Part shown: positions 20,951 through 28,504 of the stretch, one piece after another
How positions within the stretch are numbered: position 1 is the first letter of the stretch
Layout of the letters: each line of letters begins with the position of its first letter
DNA from: Spirobacillus cienkowskii
GTDB taxonomy: Bacteria; Bdellovibrionota_B; Oligoflexia; Silvanigrellales; Silvanigrellaceae
Length of the DNA: 51,590 nucleotides
Direction: 5' to 3'
Assembly (NCBI GenBank): GCA_003339605.1
Contig: QOVW01000065.1
Location: 1-51,590 of the forward strand
Position numbers and translations under genes: made by a program
Notes under the pieces: generated by a model
Seen by the model: the letters and a program-made list of their open reading frames with translations, nothing else
What the model was told of the DNA's origin: nothing
Databases searched by the model: none

Positions 20951-21568
20951 TTACTGAACCTTACGGGTTGGAATCTTAACAGGACGCACCCCTCTAGAAA
21001 AAAGCTCCTTTTCTAATTTTGCGCTATTCGTATTGAGCCAAGCGTCATAAATACTTAAAATAGAACGCTCTTGATTTTGCTGCGACGTTTGTTCCGAAAC
21101 ATCAAGCAAAATATCAACAGCATGCAAAAAGCTCTCGCTCATTTCTTGATAAATGGCAGACATTGTCATTTGATAAGAATTTTTCCCTTTTAATAAATGC
21201 GCAAGCTCTTGGTATGCCGATTCACCCATGGTTACATAATACTTAATATCAAAACTTTTTTTATTAAAATATTCCTGAAAAAATCCAGATAAATAGAGCG
21301 ATGTATCCGCAATTTTTTTATATAAGGCAACTCTTTCGGCCGGAGGGCTTTCGAGGGCTTTTTTTAAAATTAAAGCCAAACAATTATCCGAGTCTTCCGT
21401 TTCTGTTGCGCGTAAATAACCACACAACAAGTTAACAATATAATACTCTACATTTTCAGATAGTTTTAGCTTTTGGCGCTGTTGTGCCTCAACAACCATT
21501 TCGCGGAAAAATTGTGTTGGATTCACTTCGGTCATCCATAACACATTTGCATCCGTTTTGGAGCCCAT
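20951..21568 (-). CDS. Uncharacterised cytoplasmic protein, first gene of a pair
   Basis: A 205-residue helical protein. The pattern FFREMVVEAQQRQKLKLSEN, then EYYIVNLLCGYLRA and YQELAHLLKG resembles hypothetical proteins I associate with delta-proteobacteria-like genomes, but I cannot name a family. GGAGGGAG lies just before the ATG. It is divergent from the mevalonate operon (198 bp apart) and followed 2 bp later by a second unknown gene. Confidence 0.6.
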   Translation of the reverse strand: MGSKTDANVLWMTEVNPTQFFREMVVEAQQRQKLKLSENVEYYIVNLLCGYLRATETEDSDNCLALILKKALESPPAERVALYKKIADTSLYLSGFFQEYFNKKSFDIKYYVTMGESAYQELAHLLKGKNSYQMTMSAIYQEMSESFLHAVDILLDVSEQTSQQNQERSILSIYDAWLNTNSAKLEKELFSRGVRPVKIPTRKVQ

Positions 21569-21766
21569 GCTCCCTCCAATAATATCAATGATCTGACTAT
21601 TTAAATTCTAATTTAGGAGAAATCGATAGTCAAATTCGCCTCTCTTACCTATGTCGTCATATTAAATAAACAGTTAAAGTGAATTTTAAATTTGTTTTTC
21701 TTGATTGTCTGCTTTTTTATGTTAAGCCATTGAAAGGTGTATTGAATATCTCATTTCAGGGGGCAT

Positions 21767-22876
21767 TTGACTTTGTCACATTTAAAAACTCAAAAACATG
21801 AAAAATTGGTACCTTATATTGAAGATACGCCAAGTCTCATGGAAACACGTAAAAATGACCACATTCAAATTTGCCAAACGCAAGACGTCGAATCTCAAGC
21901 AGATCTCTTTGCAAAAATCCGTTTCATTCCCGAAGCATTGCCAGAATTTCATTTTTCTGATGTGGAAACCAGCCAAAGCTTTCTCAACAATACATTTAAG
22001 CTTCCAATTCTTATCACTGGCATGACGGGTGGAGTTGAAAAAGGTCAAGAAATTAATGAAGCTTTAGCCTTAGCAGCACAAAGTTTACAAATTCCGATGG
22101 GCTTGGGCTCCCAAAAAATGCTGCTCAAAGATGATAAGTATCAAAAACTCTTTAATGTTAGAAAAGTAGCTCCAAACGTATTTTTAATTGGCAACTTAGG
22201 TGCTGTTAGCCTTAACTACGGTGTTACACTCTCTGACATCCAAAAACTAATTGATAACCTTGAACTCAATGCATTTGCCCTGCACCTCAACGCCCTGCAA
22301 GAATGCATTCAACCCGAAGGCGAAAGAAATTTTTCTAACTTACTCTCAAAAATTGAACAGATTGCTAAAAATATTTCTGTACCACTTATTATAAAAGAAG
22401 TGGGTTCTGGTATTGCTCCTACGACTTTGAAAAAATTGATTGAAGCAGGAGTTTCTGCAGTTGATATTGGCGGCATGGGAGGCACAAGTTGGGGTTACAT
22501 AGAAGGGCTACGATCGAATTCTCATGGCAAACGACTTGGCGCCCTTTTTAAAAACTGGGGTTTAGCAACAGACGAATCTTTGATAGCCTGTACAAAGCTA
22601 AAAAATACGCTAAATTCTAATATACCTTTAATTGCAACGGGTGGCATTAGAAATGGTGTTCACGTTGCAAAAGCAGTCTCTCTTGGAGCCACTATGGTAG
22701 GAATTGGTTTACCTTTATTCCGTGCTGCGCTATCTCCTCTTAAAGGGGAAACGCCGCAAGATGCTGTTGAAAGAGAGCTTGCTTTTTTTCAAGACGCTCT
22801 TTCTATTACAATGTTTTGTACAGGAGCACGTAAGCTTTCTGATCTGAGCTCCCGCATCGTGTGGGCCTCACCATAA
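21767..22876 (+). CDS. fni: Type 2 isopentenyl-diphosphate delta-isomerase (FMN-dependent)
   Basis: Interconverts isopentenyl and dimethylallyl diphosphate with reduced FMN and Mg2+. Signatures in the 369-residue product: RKNDHI near the N-terminus, the FMN-binding ITGMTGG, GNLGAVSLNYG, HLNALQE with QPEGERNF (the Gln/Glu metal and proton-transfer segment), IIKEVGSGI, DIGGMGGTSWGYIE and ATGGIRNGVHVAKAV. The start given is TTG 21767, close behind AGGGGG; TTG 21773 has better spacing, and ATG 21839 would give the usual family N-terminus but has a poor ribosome site. First gene of the mevalonate operon. Confidence 0.93.
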   Translation: MTLSHLKTQKHEKLVPYIEDTPSLMETRKNDHIQICQTQDVESQADLFAKIRFIPEALPEFHFSDVETSQSFLNNTFKLPILITGMTGGVEKGQEINEALALAAQSLQIPMGLGSQKMLLKDDKYQKLFNVRKVAPNVFLIGNLGAVSLNYGVTLSDIQKLIDNLELNAFALHLNALQECIQPEGERNFSNLLSKIEQIAKNISVPLIIKEVGSGIAPTTLKKLIEAGVSAVDIGGMGGTSWGYIEGLRSNSHGKRLGALFKNWGLATDESLIACTKLKNTLNSNIPLIATGGIRNGVHVAKAVSLGATMVGIGLPLFRAALSPLKGETPQDAVERELAFFQDALSITMFCTGARKLSDLSSRIVWASP

Positions 22877-22894
22877 TTTTAAGGGTATTAAAAA

Positions 22895-24208
22895 ATGGGA
22901 AAAGAAATACACCATCTTCTTTCGCGTGCTACTTCTGTGTCTTCATCAGAAACGAGCTCCAAAGTATCTCAAAACCAACCTGCGTTGGCCTCAAGCCGCA
23001 TTCCTAATTTTGCGCAAATGAACTCAAAACAACGTTGCCAAGCTTTAGTAACTCGAAATATTTTGACACCCGATGAAGCTCATGCCCTAAACGTTTCTGG
23101 CGCTTTACAAATAGAACAAGCAGAAAAATTTATTGAAAATTGTGTTGGAAGCTTTTCTTTGCCGTTAGGCATTGCAACCAATTTTTTAATTGATGGTAAA
23201 GAAATTTTTATTCCTATGGCAGTTGAAGAATCCAGCGTAGTGGCTGCAGCAAGCTTTGGTGCAAAACTGGCAAGAACCTGTGGTGGCTTTTTTTCAGAAC
23301 CAACCGAAACCATTGCAACCTGCCAAGTGCAATTTATTGTCCCACCTTCATTTAATACGTATCAGGCATTTCATGAAAACTTAAAAAACAAAATTCATGA
23401 ACTTGCAGAACTCTGCCAACCTCGCTTAAAGACGCGTGGCGGTGGGGTAAAAAGTGTAGAACTACGCGAATTAAACAAACCAGGCTACTTTGTGCTGCAC
23501 ATCAATGTCAACACCTGTGAAGCTATGGGAGCAAACATCGTCAATACCATTGCAGAAGAAGTGGGACGAAAATTACCAAGTCTTTTGCCCTGTACAGTGG
23601 GATCAAAAATTTTAACAAACCTCACTCTGCATCGTATCACTCGCGTAAAGTGTGAAGTGGAGTTTTCTGCCCTAGAAAGAGACGGCTACTCTGGCGAAGA
23701 GGCCGCACACAGAATTTGCTCAGTGTGGGAATTTGCCGATCTCGATCCATTTCGTGCAGCCACACATAATAAAGGAATTATGAATGGCATTGACCCAATT
23801 GTTATTGCCACGGGCAATGACTGGCGTGCCGTAGAGGCTGGTTGCCATGCCTATGCATCATTAACTGGAAGTTACAAGCCACTAACCAAATGGTTTGTCA
23901 ATGAGAACAATCGTTTACAAGGCGAAATTGCCGTTCCTATTGCTGTAGGAACCGTTGGCGGGGTGACAGCGTTACACCCCACAGCAATTGCATGTTTAAA
24001 ATTATTAGGAGCTCCATCTGCGGCACAACTATCTGCAATTATTGCAAGCGTTGGGTTGGCACAAAACTTATCGGCAATACGAGCACTTGGCTGCGAGGGG
24101 ATTCAAAAGGGACATATGGCGTTACACGAAAAAAATCTCGAAATGATGAGACGTTACGACCACCTTCCTCGCATTTCTGTTGTTGAATCGCAAAACTCAG
24201 AATCATAA
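22895..24208 (+). CDS. mvaA: Hydroxymethylglutaryl-CoA reductase, class II
   Basis: Reduces HMG-CoA to mevalonate, the committed step of the pathway. The 437-residue product carries the catalytic Glu in MAVEESSVVAAAS, the Lys in HNKGIMNGID, the Asp in TGNDWRAVEAG and the His in QKGHMALH. The dinucleotide segment reads NTCEAMGANIVNT, a class II form (GAN rather than GMN), but with Glu where Asp is usual. The N-terminus has about 30 extra polar residues (Ser/Thr-rich) before SRIPNFAQMN. AAGGGT precedes the ATG. It lies 18 bp after fni in the same operon. Soluble, without the membrane domain of the eukaryotic class I enzyme. Confidence 0.95.
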   Translation: MGKEIHHLLSRATSVSSSETSSKVSQNQPALASSRIPNFAQMNSKQRCQALVTRNILTPDEAHALNVSGALQIEQAEKFIENCVGSFSLPLGIATNFLIDGKEIFIPMAVEESSVVAAASFGAKLARTCGGFFSEPTETIATCQVQFIVPPSFNTYQAFHENLKNKIHELAELCQPRLKTRGGGVKSVELRELNKPGYFVLHINVNTCEAMGANIVNTIAEEVGRKLPSLLPCTVGSKILTNLTLHRITRVKCEVEFSALERDGYSGEEAAHRICSVWEFADLDPFRAATHNKGIMNGIDPIVIATGNDWRAVEAGCHAYASLTGSYKPLTKWFVNENNRLQGEIAVPIAVGTVGGVTALHPTAIACLKLLGAPSAAQLSAIIASVGLAQNLSAIRALGCEGIQKGHMALHEKNLEMMRRYDHLPRISVVESQNSES

Positions 24209-24222
24209 AGCCAAGCGTAAGC

Positions 24223-25233
24223 ATGAAAAACGTACAAATTTATACCCCAGCTAAGGCATTATTATTTGGAGAATATGGCGTACTTTTGGGCGGCAAAGCA
24301 ATTGTTGTTACTTTTTTTGATTTTTATTTTCATGTTTCTTTAACTTTAAAACAACAAGTTGCTTTAAATTCTATTATTGTTAAAAGTAAATTTTTTGAAA
24401 ACGAAATATTACAATTTTCTTTAACTTCATCAACTTCTCTTAACACTATAAAAGACAATAAAAATTTATTTTTTTTCTTTCAACTTTTGCAACCTTGGCA
24501 AGAGCATTTAAATAATTATCAACTAGAAATTGAAATTTTGCATTCATACAGCCCCGCACTAGGCTTTGGTTCGTCATCAGCAATTATTGCAAGCGTTTCC
24601 AAAGGACTATGGCAATTATTTTATAATAATACAGAAAAATTTCTTGAATCATCTTTATTTTGGGAAAAAGTACGACAATCACTATTAAATATTCAAACAT
24701 CGGGAAGTTGTTATGATGTTGCAGTGCAGCTTGCAGCATCTCACAATAATAGGACAAAACAACCAACCAAACTATGGTTATTTCAAAACCAAAAAAACTC
24801 TTGCATTCCTAAAATTGAACCGTTTTCAATTAATATACCTATTAAAAATTTGGGTTGTTTTATTGCAACTCAAATTTACTCAGAAACAACGCATGCCCTA
24901 AAAATTTTTAGTCAAGATGCAAAAAAACTTGATTATGCAACAAAACATTCAGCAATTGCCAACAAATTTCAAGATTGCAAAAATTTACAAGAGGTTGCTG
25001 CATTACTGGATAATTCTTTAGCACTTTCTAAAGAACAAAATATTATTCCAAAAAATAATAATCAATTAAATTTAATCATTTATGCTTTAAATGAAAAGAA
25101 AATTTCGTATAAAACAATGGGTGCAGGACACGGTGATTGCTTTTGGGTTTTGGCTTCAAAAGAAACTTTAATAAAAAAATGTTTCGTTGACGCCAATTGT
25201 ATTCCTTTTAGTTTTGAAAGTATTGAGATTTAA
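24223..25233 (+). CDS. GHMP kinase, probable phosphomevalonate kinase
   Basis: A 336-residue GHMP-fold kinase. Motif 1 is TPAKALLFGEYGVLLGGKA, the ATP-binding motif 2 is SPALGFGSSSAIIAS, followed by TSGSCYDVAVQLA, and motif 3 is KTMGAGHGDCFW. In an operon that already holds mevalonate kinase and diphosphomevalonate decarboxylase, the missing step is phosphorylation of mevalonate 5-phosphate, so phosphomevalonate kinase is the best assignment. Sequence alone would leave the substrate open, as GHMP kinases are alike. The gene is noticeably more AT-rich and Asn/Lys-rich than mvaA next to it. Confidence 0.8.
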   Translation: MKNVQIYTPAKALLFGEYGVLLGGKAIVVTFFDFYFHVSLTLKQQVALNSIIVKSKFFENEILQFSLTSSTSLNTIKDNKNLFFFFQLLQPWQEHLNNYQLEIEILHSYSPALGFGSSSAIIASVSKGLWQLFYNNTEKFLESSLFWEKVRQSLLNIQTSGSCYDVAVQLAASHNNRTKQPTKLWLFQNQKNSCIPKIEPFSINIPIKNLGCFIATQIYSETTHALKIFSQDAKKLDYATKHSAIANKFQDCKNLQEVAALLDNSLALSKEQNIIPKNNNQLNLIIYALNEKKISYKTMGAGHGDCFWVLASKETLIKKCFVDANCIPFSFESIEI

Positions 25234-25236
25234 AAT

Positions 25237-26442
25237 ATGCAACAAGTTTTTAATAATTCAATTCCTAAACATTTACAGTTATTGCAAGAAAAAATTGTAA
25301 ATTTAAAAAATCAAGGCAAAATTGTGATTCAAAATGGAGATGATGGTTACGCTTCAGCACCAAGCAATATTGCGTTACTAAAATATTGGGGAAAAGAGCC
25401 TGAGCAAAATCAAATCCCTGTTAACTCAAGCTTAAGTTACACACTCGGTGGTTTTCGCTCTTATACAAAAGTGACTGCAGTTGGCCATTTTTTACCGATT
25501 CATACAGAAGCAAAAGCGAATTTTAAAAATTCACTCACTTTAAATAACAAAATAGAAGAAAATTTAATTACTGAAAAAATGGATCATTTTCTGAAAACAA
25601 TTTTGTTTCCTTACGGAACAGAAATCGCTCTGCATGTTAAAAGTTTTAACAATTTTCCCACAGCGTGCGGCATTGCTTCAAGTGCATCAGGCTATGCAGC
25701 CCTTGTTGCGGCAATTGCAGATTTATTACAATTGCAAATGCATTTTTCAGAACAAGAGCTGTTAATTTGGCTTACCGAATGGGCTCGCTTAGGAAGCGGC
25801 TCTGCGACGCGCAGCGCCGTTCCCAACACTGAGGCATTGTTTGTAACATGGAACAAAACACAGCAAAAAAATTTAACCGCGACCACAACAACTGCAATCC
25901 CATTTCATGAAAATTGGAAAGATCTCCAACATTGCGTTTTTATTTTAGACGATAAAGAAAAAACAATTTCTAGCTCCAATGGACATCGCTATGCAAGCAC
26001 CTCGCCGTTGCAAGCTATGCGCGTTGCAGGAATTCCTTGTAAATTAAAATTAATCGAAAAAGCGTTGATTGATTTTGATTTTAATTCTGTCGCCTATTTA
26101 ACCGAAGATGATGCATTTGCGATGCATGCGATTATGCAAACAGGAACTCCTCCTGCATGCTATTTAACCCACGAGGTGGGTATGGTTATCGCAGAATTTA
26201 TTAAACTCAGAAACAACACTCAATCTAAAGCATTTTGGACCTTAGATGCTGGCTCTAACATTCATATTTTATTTTTGCCAAGCGCGATTTCAATGCTTAA
26301 AGAATTTCATCATTTACTAAATACAAATCTTAATAAAAATATTCCTATATTAGTGAATGCATCACATAACGGACTTTCAATTGGCAAAGAGGCATTTGAT
26401 TCTTTATCTAATTTAAAAACTCTCAAAGGAAACTTAGGATAA
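25237..26442 (+). CDS. mvaD: Diphosphomevalonate decarboxylase
   Basis: ATP-dependent decarboxylation of diphosphomevalonate to isopentenyl diphosphate. In the 401-residue product, SAPSNIALLKYWGK and VNSSLSYTL, NFPTACGIASSASGYAAL, ARLGSGSATRSAVPN and WTLDAGSNIHILFL are the family's substrate- and ATP-binding motifs, with the catalytic Asp in the last. The protein is longer than usual (about 330) owing to an N-terminal extension of about 45 residues before the core. It starts 3 bp after the previous stop and its own stop shares a base with the next start (TAATG). Confidence 0.93.
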   Translation: MQQVFNNSIPKHLQLLQEKIVNLKNQGKIVIQNGDDGYASAPSNIALLKYWGKEPEQNQIPVNSSLSYTLGGFRSYTKVTAVGHFLPIHTEAKANFKNSLTLNNKIEENLITEKMDHFLKTILFPYGTEIALHVKSFNNFPTACGIASSASGYAALVAAIADLLQLQMHFSEQELLIWLTEWARLGSGSATRSAVPNTEALFVTWNKTQQKNLTATTTTAIPFHENWKDLQHCVFILDDKEKTISSSNGHRYASTSPLQAMRVAGIPCKLKLIEKALIDFDFNSVAYLTEDDAFAMHAIMQTGTPPACYLTHEVGMVIAEFIKLRNNTQSKAFWTLDAGSNIHILFLPSAISMLKEFHHLLNTNLNKNIPILVNASHNGLSIGKEAFDSLSNLKTLKGNLG

Positions 26443-27479
26443 TGCCAACTTCTCTTTTTACAACAGAAAAACCTCAGTTATTTGAATCAATGCTTACTGC
26501 CGAAGCCTCAGGAAAAACAATTTTAGTAGGAGAACATTCTGTTGTATATGGGCACGCCGCAGTGGCAATGGCGCTACCCGATGTGCGTCTTGTCATGCGG
26601 ATGCACACTGCCCAAAATTCAACAGAAATTTCTTCGTGGGAACACGTTTGGCATACCAAAATTAAAAATAAAAATTTTGAACCCAATATCACAATGAAAC
26701 AGTTATTACTCAAAGCATTTCAAAAAGCGTTATCTTTATGTGGGATGACAGAAAATATTTATGATTTTGTTCCGCAAAAGATTGAAGTGGAATCTGACAT
26801 TCCTTTAGGAGGAGGGATGGGCGGCAGTGCTGCAATCAGCACGTGTTTTTTAAAAATTGCAATGCAGATTGCCCAAAAAAAATGCCACAACACATCGATA
26901 TCGTTGTTAAAACAAATTGAGTTTGCAAACGAAATTGATTGTTTTTTTCACTCCGGAAAAGCGAGTGGACTTGATGCTACAGCTGTAGCCAGTGATGGGA
27001 TTATCCAATTTAAAAAGGGAGCTCCTTATCAATACATTAAAAATGGGAAAGAATTTTGGCTTGGACTTGTTGATACAAAAGAACGCAGCGATACCGCACG
27101 CATGGTTCAAAATGTAGCGCAGTTAATTGAAACTAATCCAACAGAAACAAAAACTGCTTTAAATACTTTAGGCTCTCTTGCAGTACAAACAGAAATAGCG
27201 ATCAAAAATGGTGAATTACAAAAACTTGCCAATATTTTAAATCAAGCACAATTTCAACTAGAAAATATTGGCGTTTCTACACCAAAAATTTTAGAAACAA
27301 TATCTAAATTAAAACAATTTGGAGCTCTTGCGGCCAAATTAACAGGAGCTGGTGGCGGCGGATTGGTGTTAGGCTTATTTGAAAACAAACCCAATCAGCT
27401 TTATAATATTTTTGAGAATGATTGCATTTATATCACGAGAGTTCCCAAATATGATAAAAAATCTAACCTCACAGAATAA
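26442..27479 (+). CDS. Mevalonate kinase
   Basis: Phosphorylates mevalonate, the first kinase step of the pathway. A 345-residue GHMP kinase with GKTILVGEHSVVYGHAAVAMA at the N-terminus, the ATP loop IPLGGGMGGSAAIS, the Asp-containing SGKASGLDATAV segment and the C-terminal KLTGAGGGGLVLGL. The ATP loop has Gly-Gly where GLGSSAA is more common, but the fold signature is intact. It overlaps the mvaD stop by one base. The end of the gene overlaps the start of a tyrosine-recombinase gene by 29 bases in another frame. Confidence 0.9.
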   Translation: MPTSLFTTEKPQLFESMLTAEASGKTILVGEHSVVYGHAAVAMALPDVRLVMRMHTAQNSTEISSWEHVWHTKIKNKNFEPNITMKQLLLKAFQKALSLCGMTENIYDFVPQKIEVESDIPLGGGMGGSAAISTCFLKIAMQIAQKKCHNTSISLLKQIEFANEIDCFFHSGKASGLDATAVASDGIIQFKKGAPYQYIKNGKEFWLGLVDTKERSDTARMVQNVAQLIETNPTETKTALNTLGSLAVQTEIAIKNGELQKLANILNQAQFQLENIGVSTPKILETISKLKQFGALAAKLTGAGGGGLVLGLFENKPNQLYNIFENDCIYITRVPKYDKKSNLTE

Positions 27480-28503
27480 AAATCAAATAATAAAAAAAAA
27501 TAATAATTTTTTATCAAATTTTATTCCATCAAAAGAATTTCTTGCTCAATGGACGCAAACTCCTTTATCAGAAAATATCACAGACATCATTATTCATTTT
27601 ATAATGAGCTTTAGTAGTTTTCATACTAGAAGAAGTTATTTTAATGATCTAAAAGATTTTATTAATTTTACAGAAAAAAATAATACTTCTATTAAAATTA
27701 TTAGCGAAATTTCAGAAAAAATACTTATCTCTTGGAATCAATATTTAAATCACGAAACAGAACTCACTCAAAAAAGTATCCGCCGCAAACTAAACACCAT
27801 GTCTTCGTTATTTGAATTTTGCAAACAGAGAAAATTAATTGACTTTAATCCTATGACTTTTATTAAGAAACCTAAATACAATGAAGAAAGTAAAACAAAT
27901 GCATTTACTCTGGATGAAGTTAAACAAATATTAAATTACTTAAAAGAAAAATGCGATTTAAATAAACATAACTATAAAAGCAATTTAAATTACAAAAAAT
28001 ACTTACTTAAATATACAGTTATACACACGCTTTTTGCTGTTGGAATGAGAGTTAATGAACTGTGTGAATTAAAAATAAAAGACATTGAATTTTCTAGTAA
28101 CTTTTGCAAATTACATATGATTGCCAAAGGAAAAAAAGAACATTCACCAGTGATTAATCCTAAAACAGCCCTACTACTAAAAGAATATTTATCTACCAAT
28201 AGAAACAATGCAAACGAAAACGAATTTTTATTTGTTCAAGCTCGCAATGTTCAGAAAAAAAATAAACTCACTCAAGTTGCAATTTATTATATGATCACAA
28301 ATACCGCAAAAGAGTTAGGAATTAATAAAAAAGTGAGTCCTCACAGTTGCAGAGCAACATTAGCAACAATTTTACATAATCAAGGAGTGCCTTTAATTGA
28401 AATTCAAAATTTACTTAATCATAAAGATATTGCAACAACTTCAATTTATATAAAAAAGGCGAACGAAATAGAAGAATCTGCAGCACTAAAATTAAATTTT
28501 TAA
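27451..28503 (+). CDS. Tyrosine recombinase / integrase (Xer-like)
   Basis: A 350-residue site-specific recombinase. The N-terminal SAM-like core-binding domain covers about residues 40-140. The catalytic set is complete: R200 (GMRVNELCEL), K226 (IAKGKKEH), H298 and R301 (SPHSCRAT), H324 (LLNHKD) and nucleophile Y333 (TSIYIK). The organisation is Xer-like, but the divergent N-terminus and Lys/Asn-rich sequence leave a phage- or island-type integrase possible. ATG 27451 lies inside the mevalonate-kinase gene (29-base overlap); the frame is open to 27379. No att site or tRNA is adjacent. It ends 1 bp from the convergent toxin-like gene. Confidence 0.85.
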   Translation: MIKNLTSQNKNQIIKKNNNFLSNFIPSKEFLAQWTQTPLSENITDIIIHFIMSFSSFHTRRSYFNDLKDFINFTEKNNTSIKIISEISEKILISWNQYLNHETELTQKSIRRKLNTMSSLFEFCKQRKLIDFNPMTFIKKPKYNEESKTNAFTLDEVKQILNYLKEKCDLNKHNYKSNLNYKKYLLKYTVIHTLFAVGMRVNELCELKIKDIEFSSNFCKLHMIAKGKKEHSPVINPKTALLLKEYLSTNRNNANENEFLFVQARNVQKKNKLTQVAIYYMITNTAKELGINKKVSPHSCRATLATILHNQGVPLIEIQNLLNHKDIATTSIYIKKANEIEESAALKLNF

Positions 28504-28504
28504 C

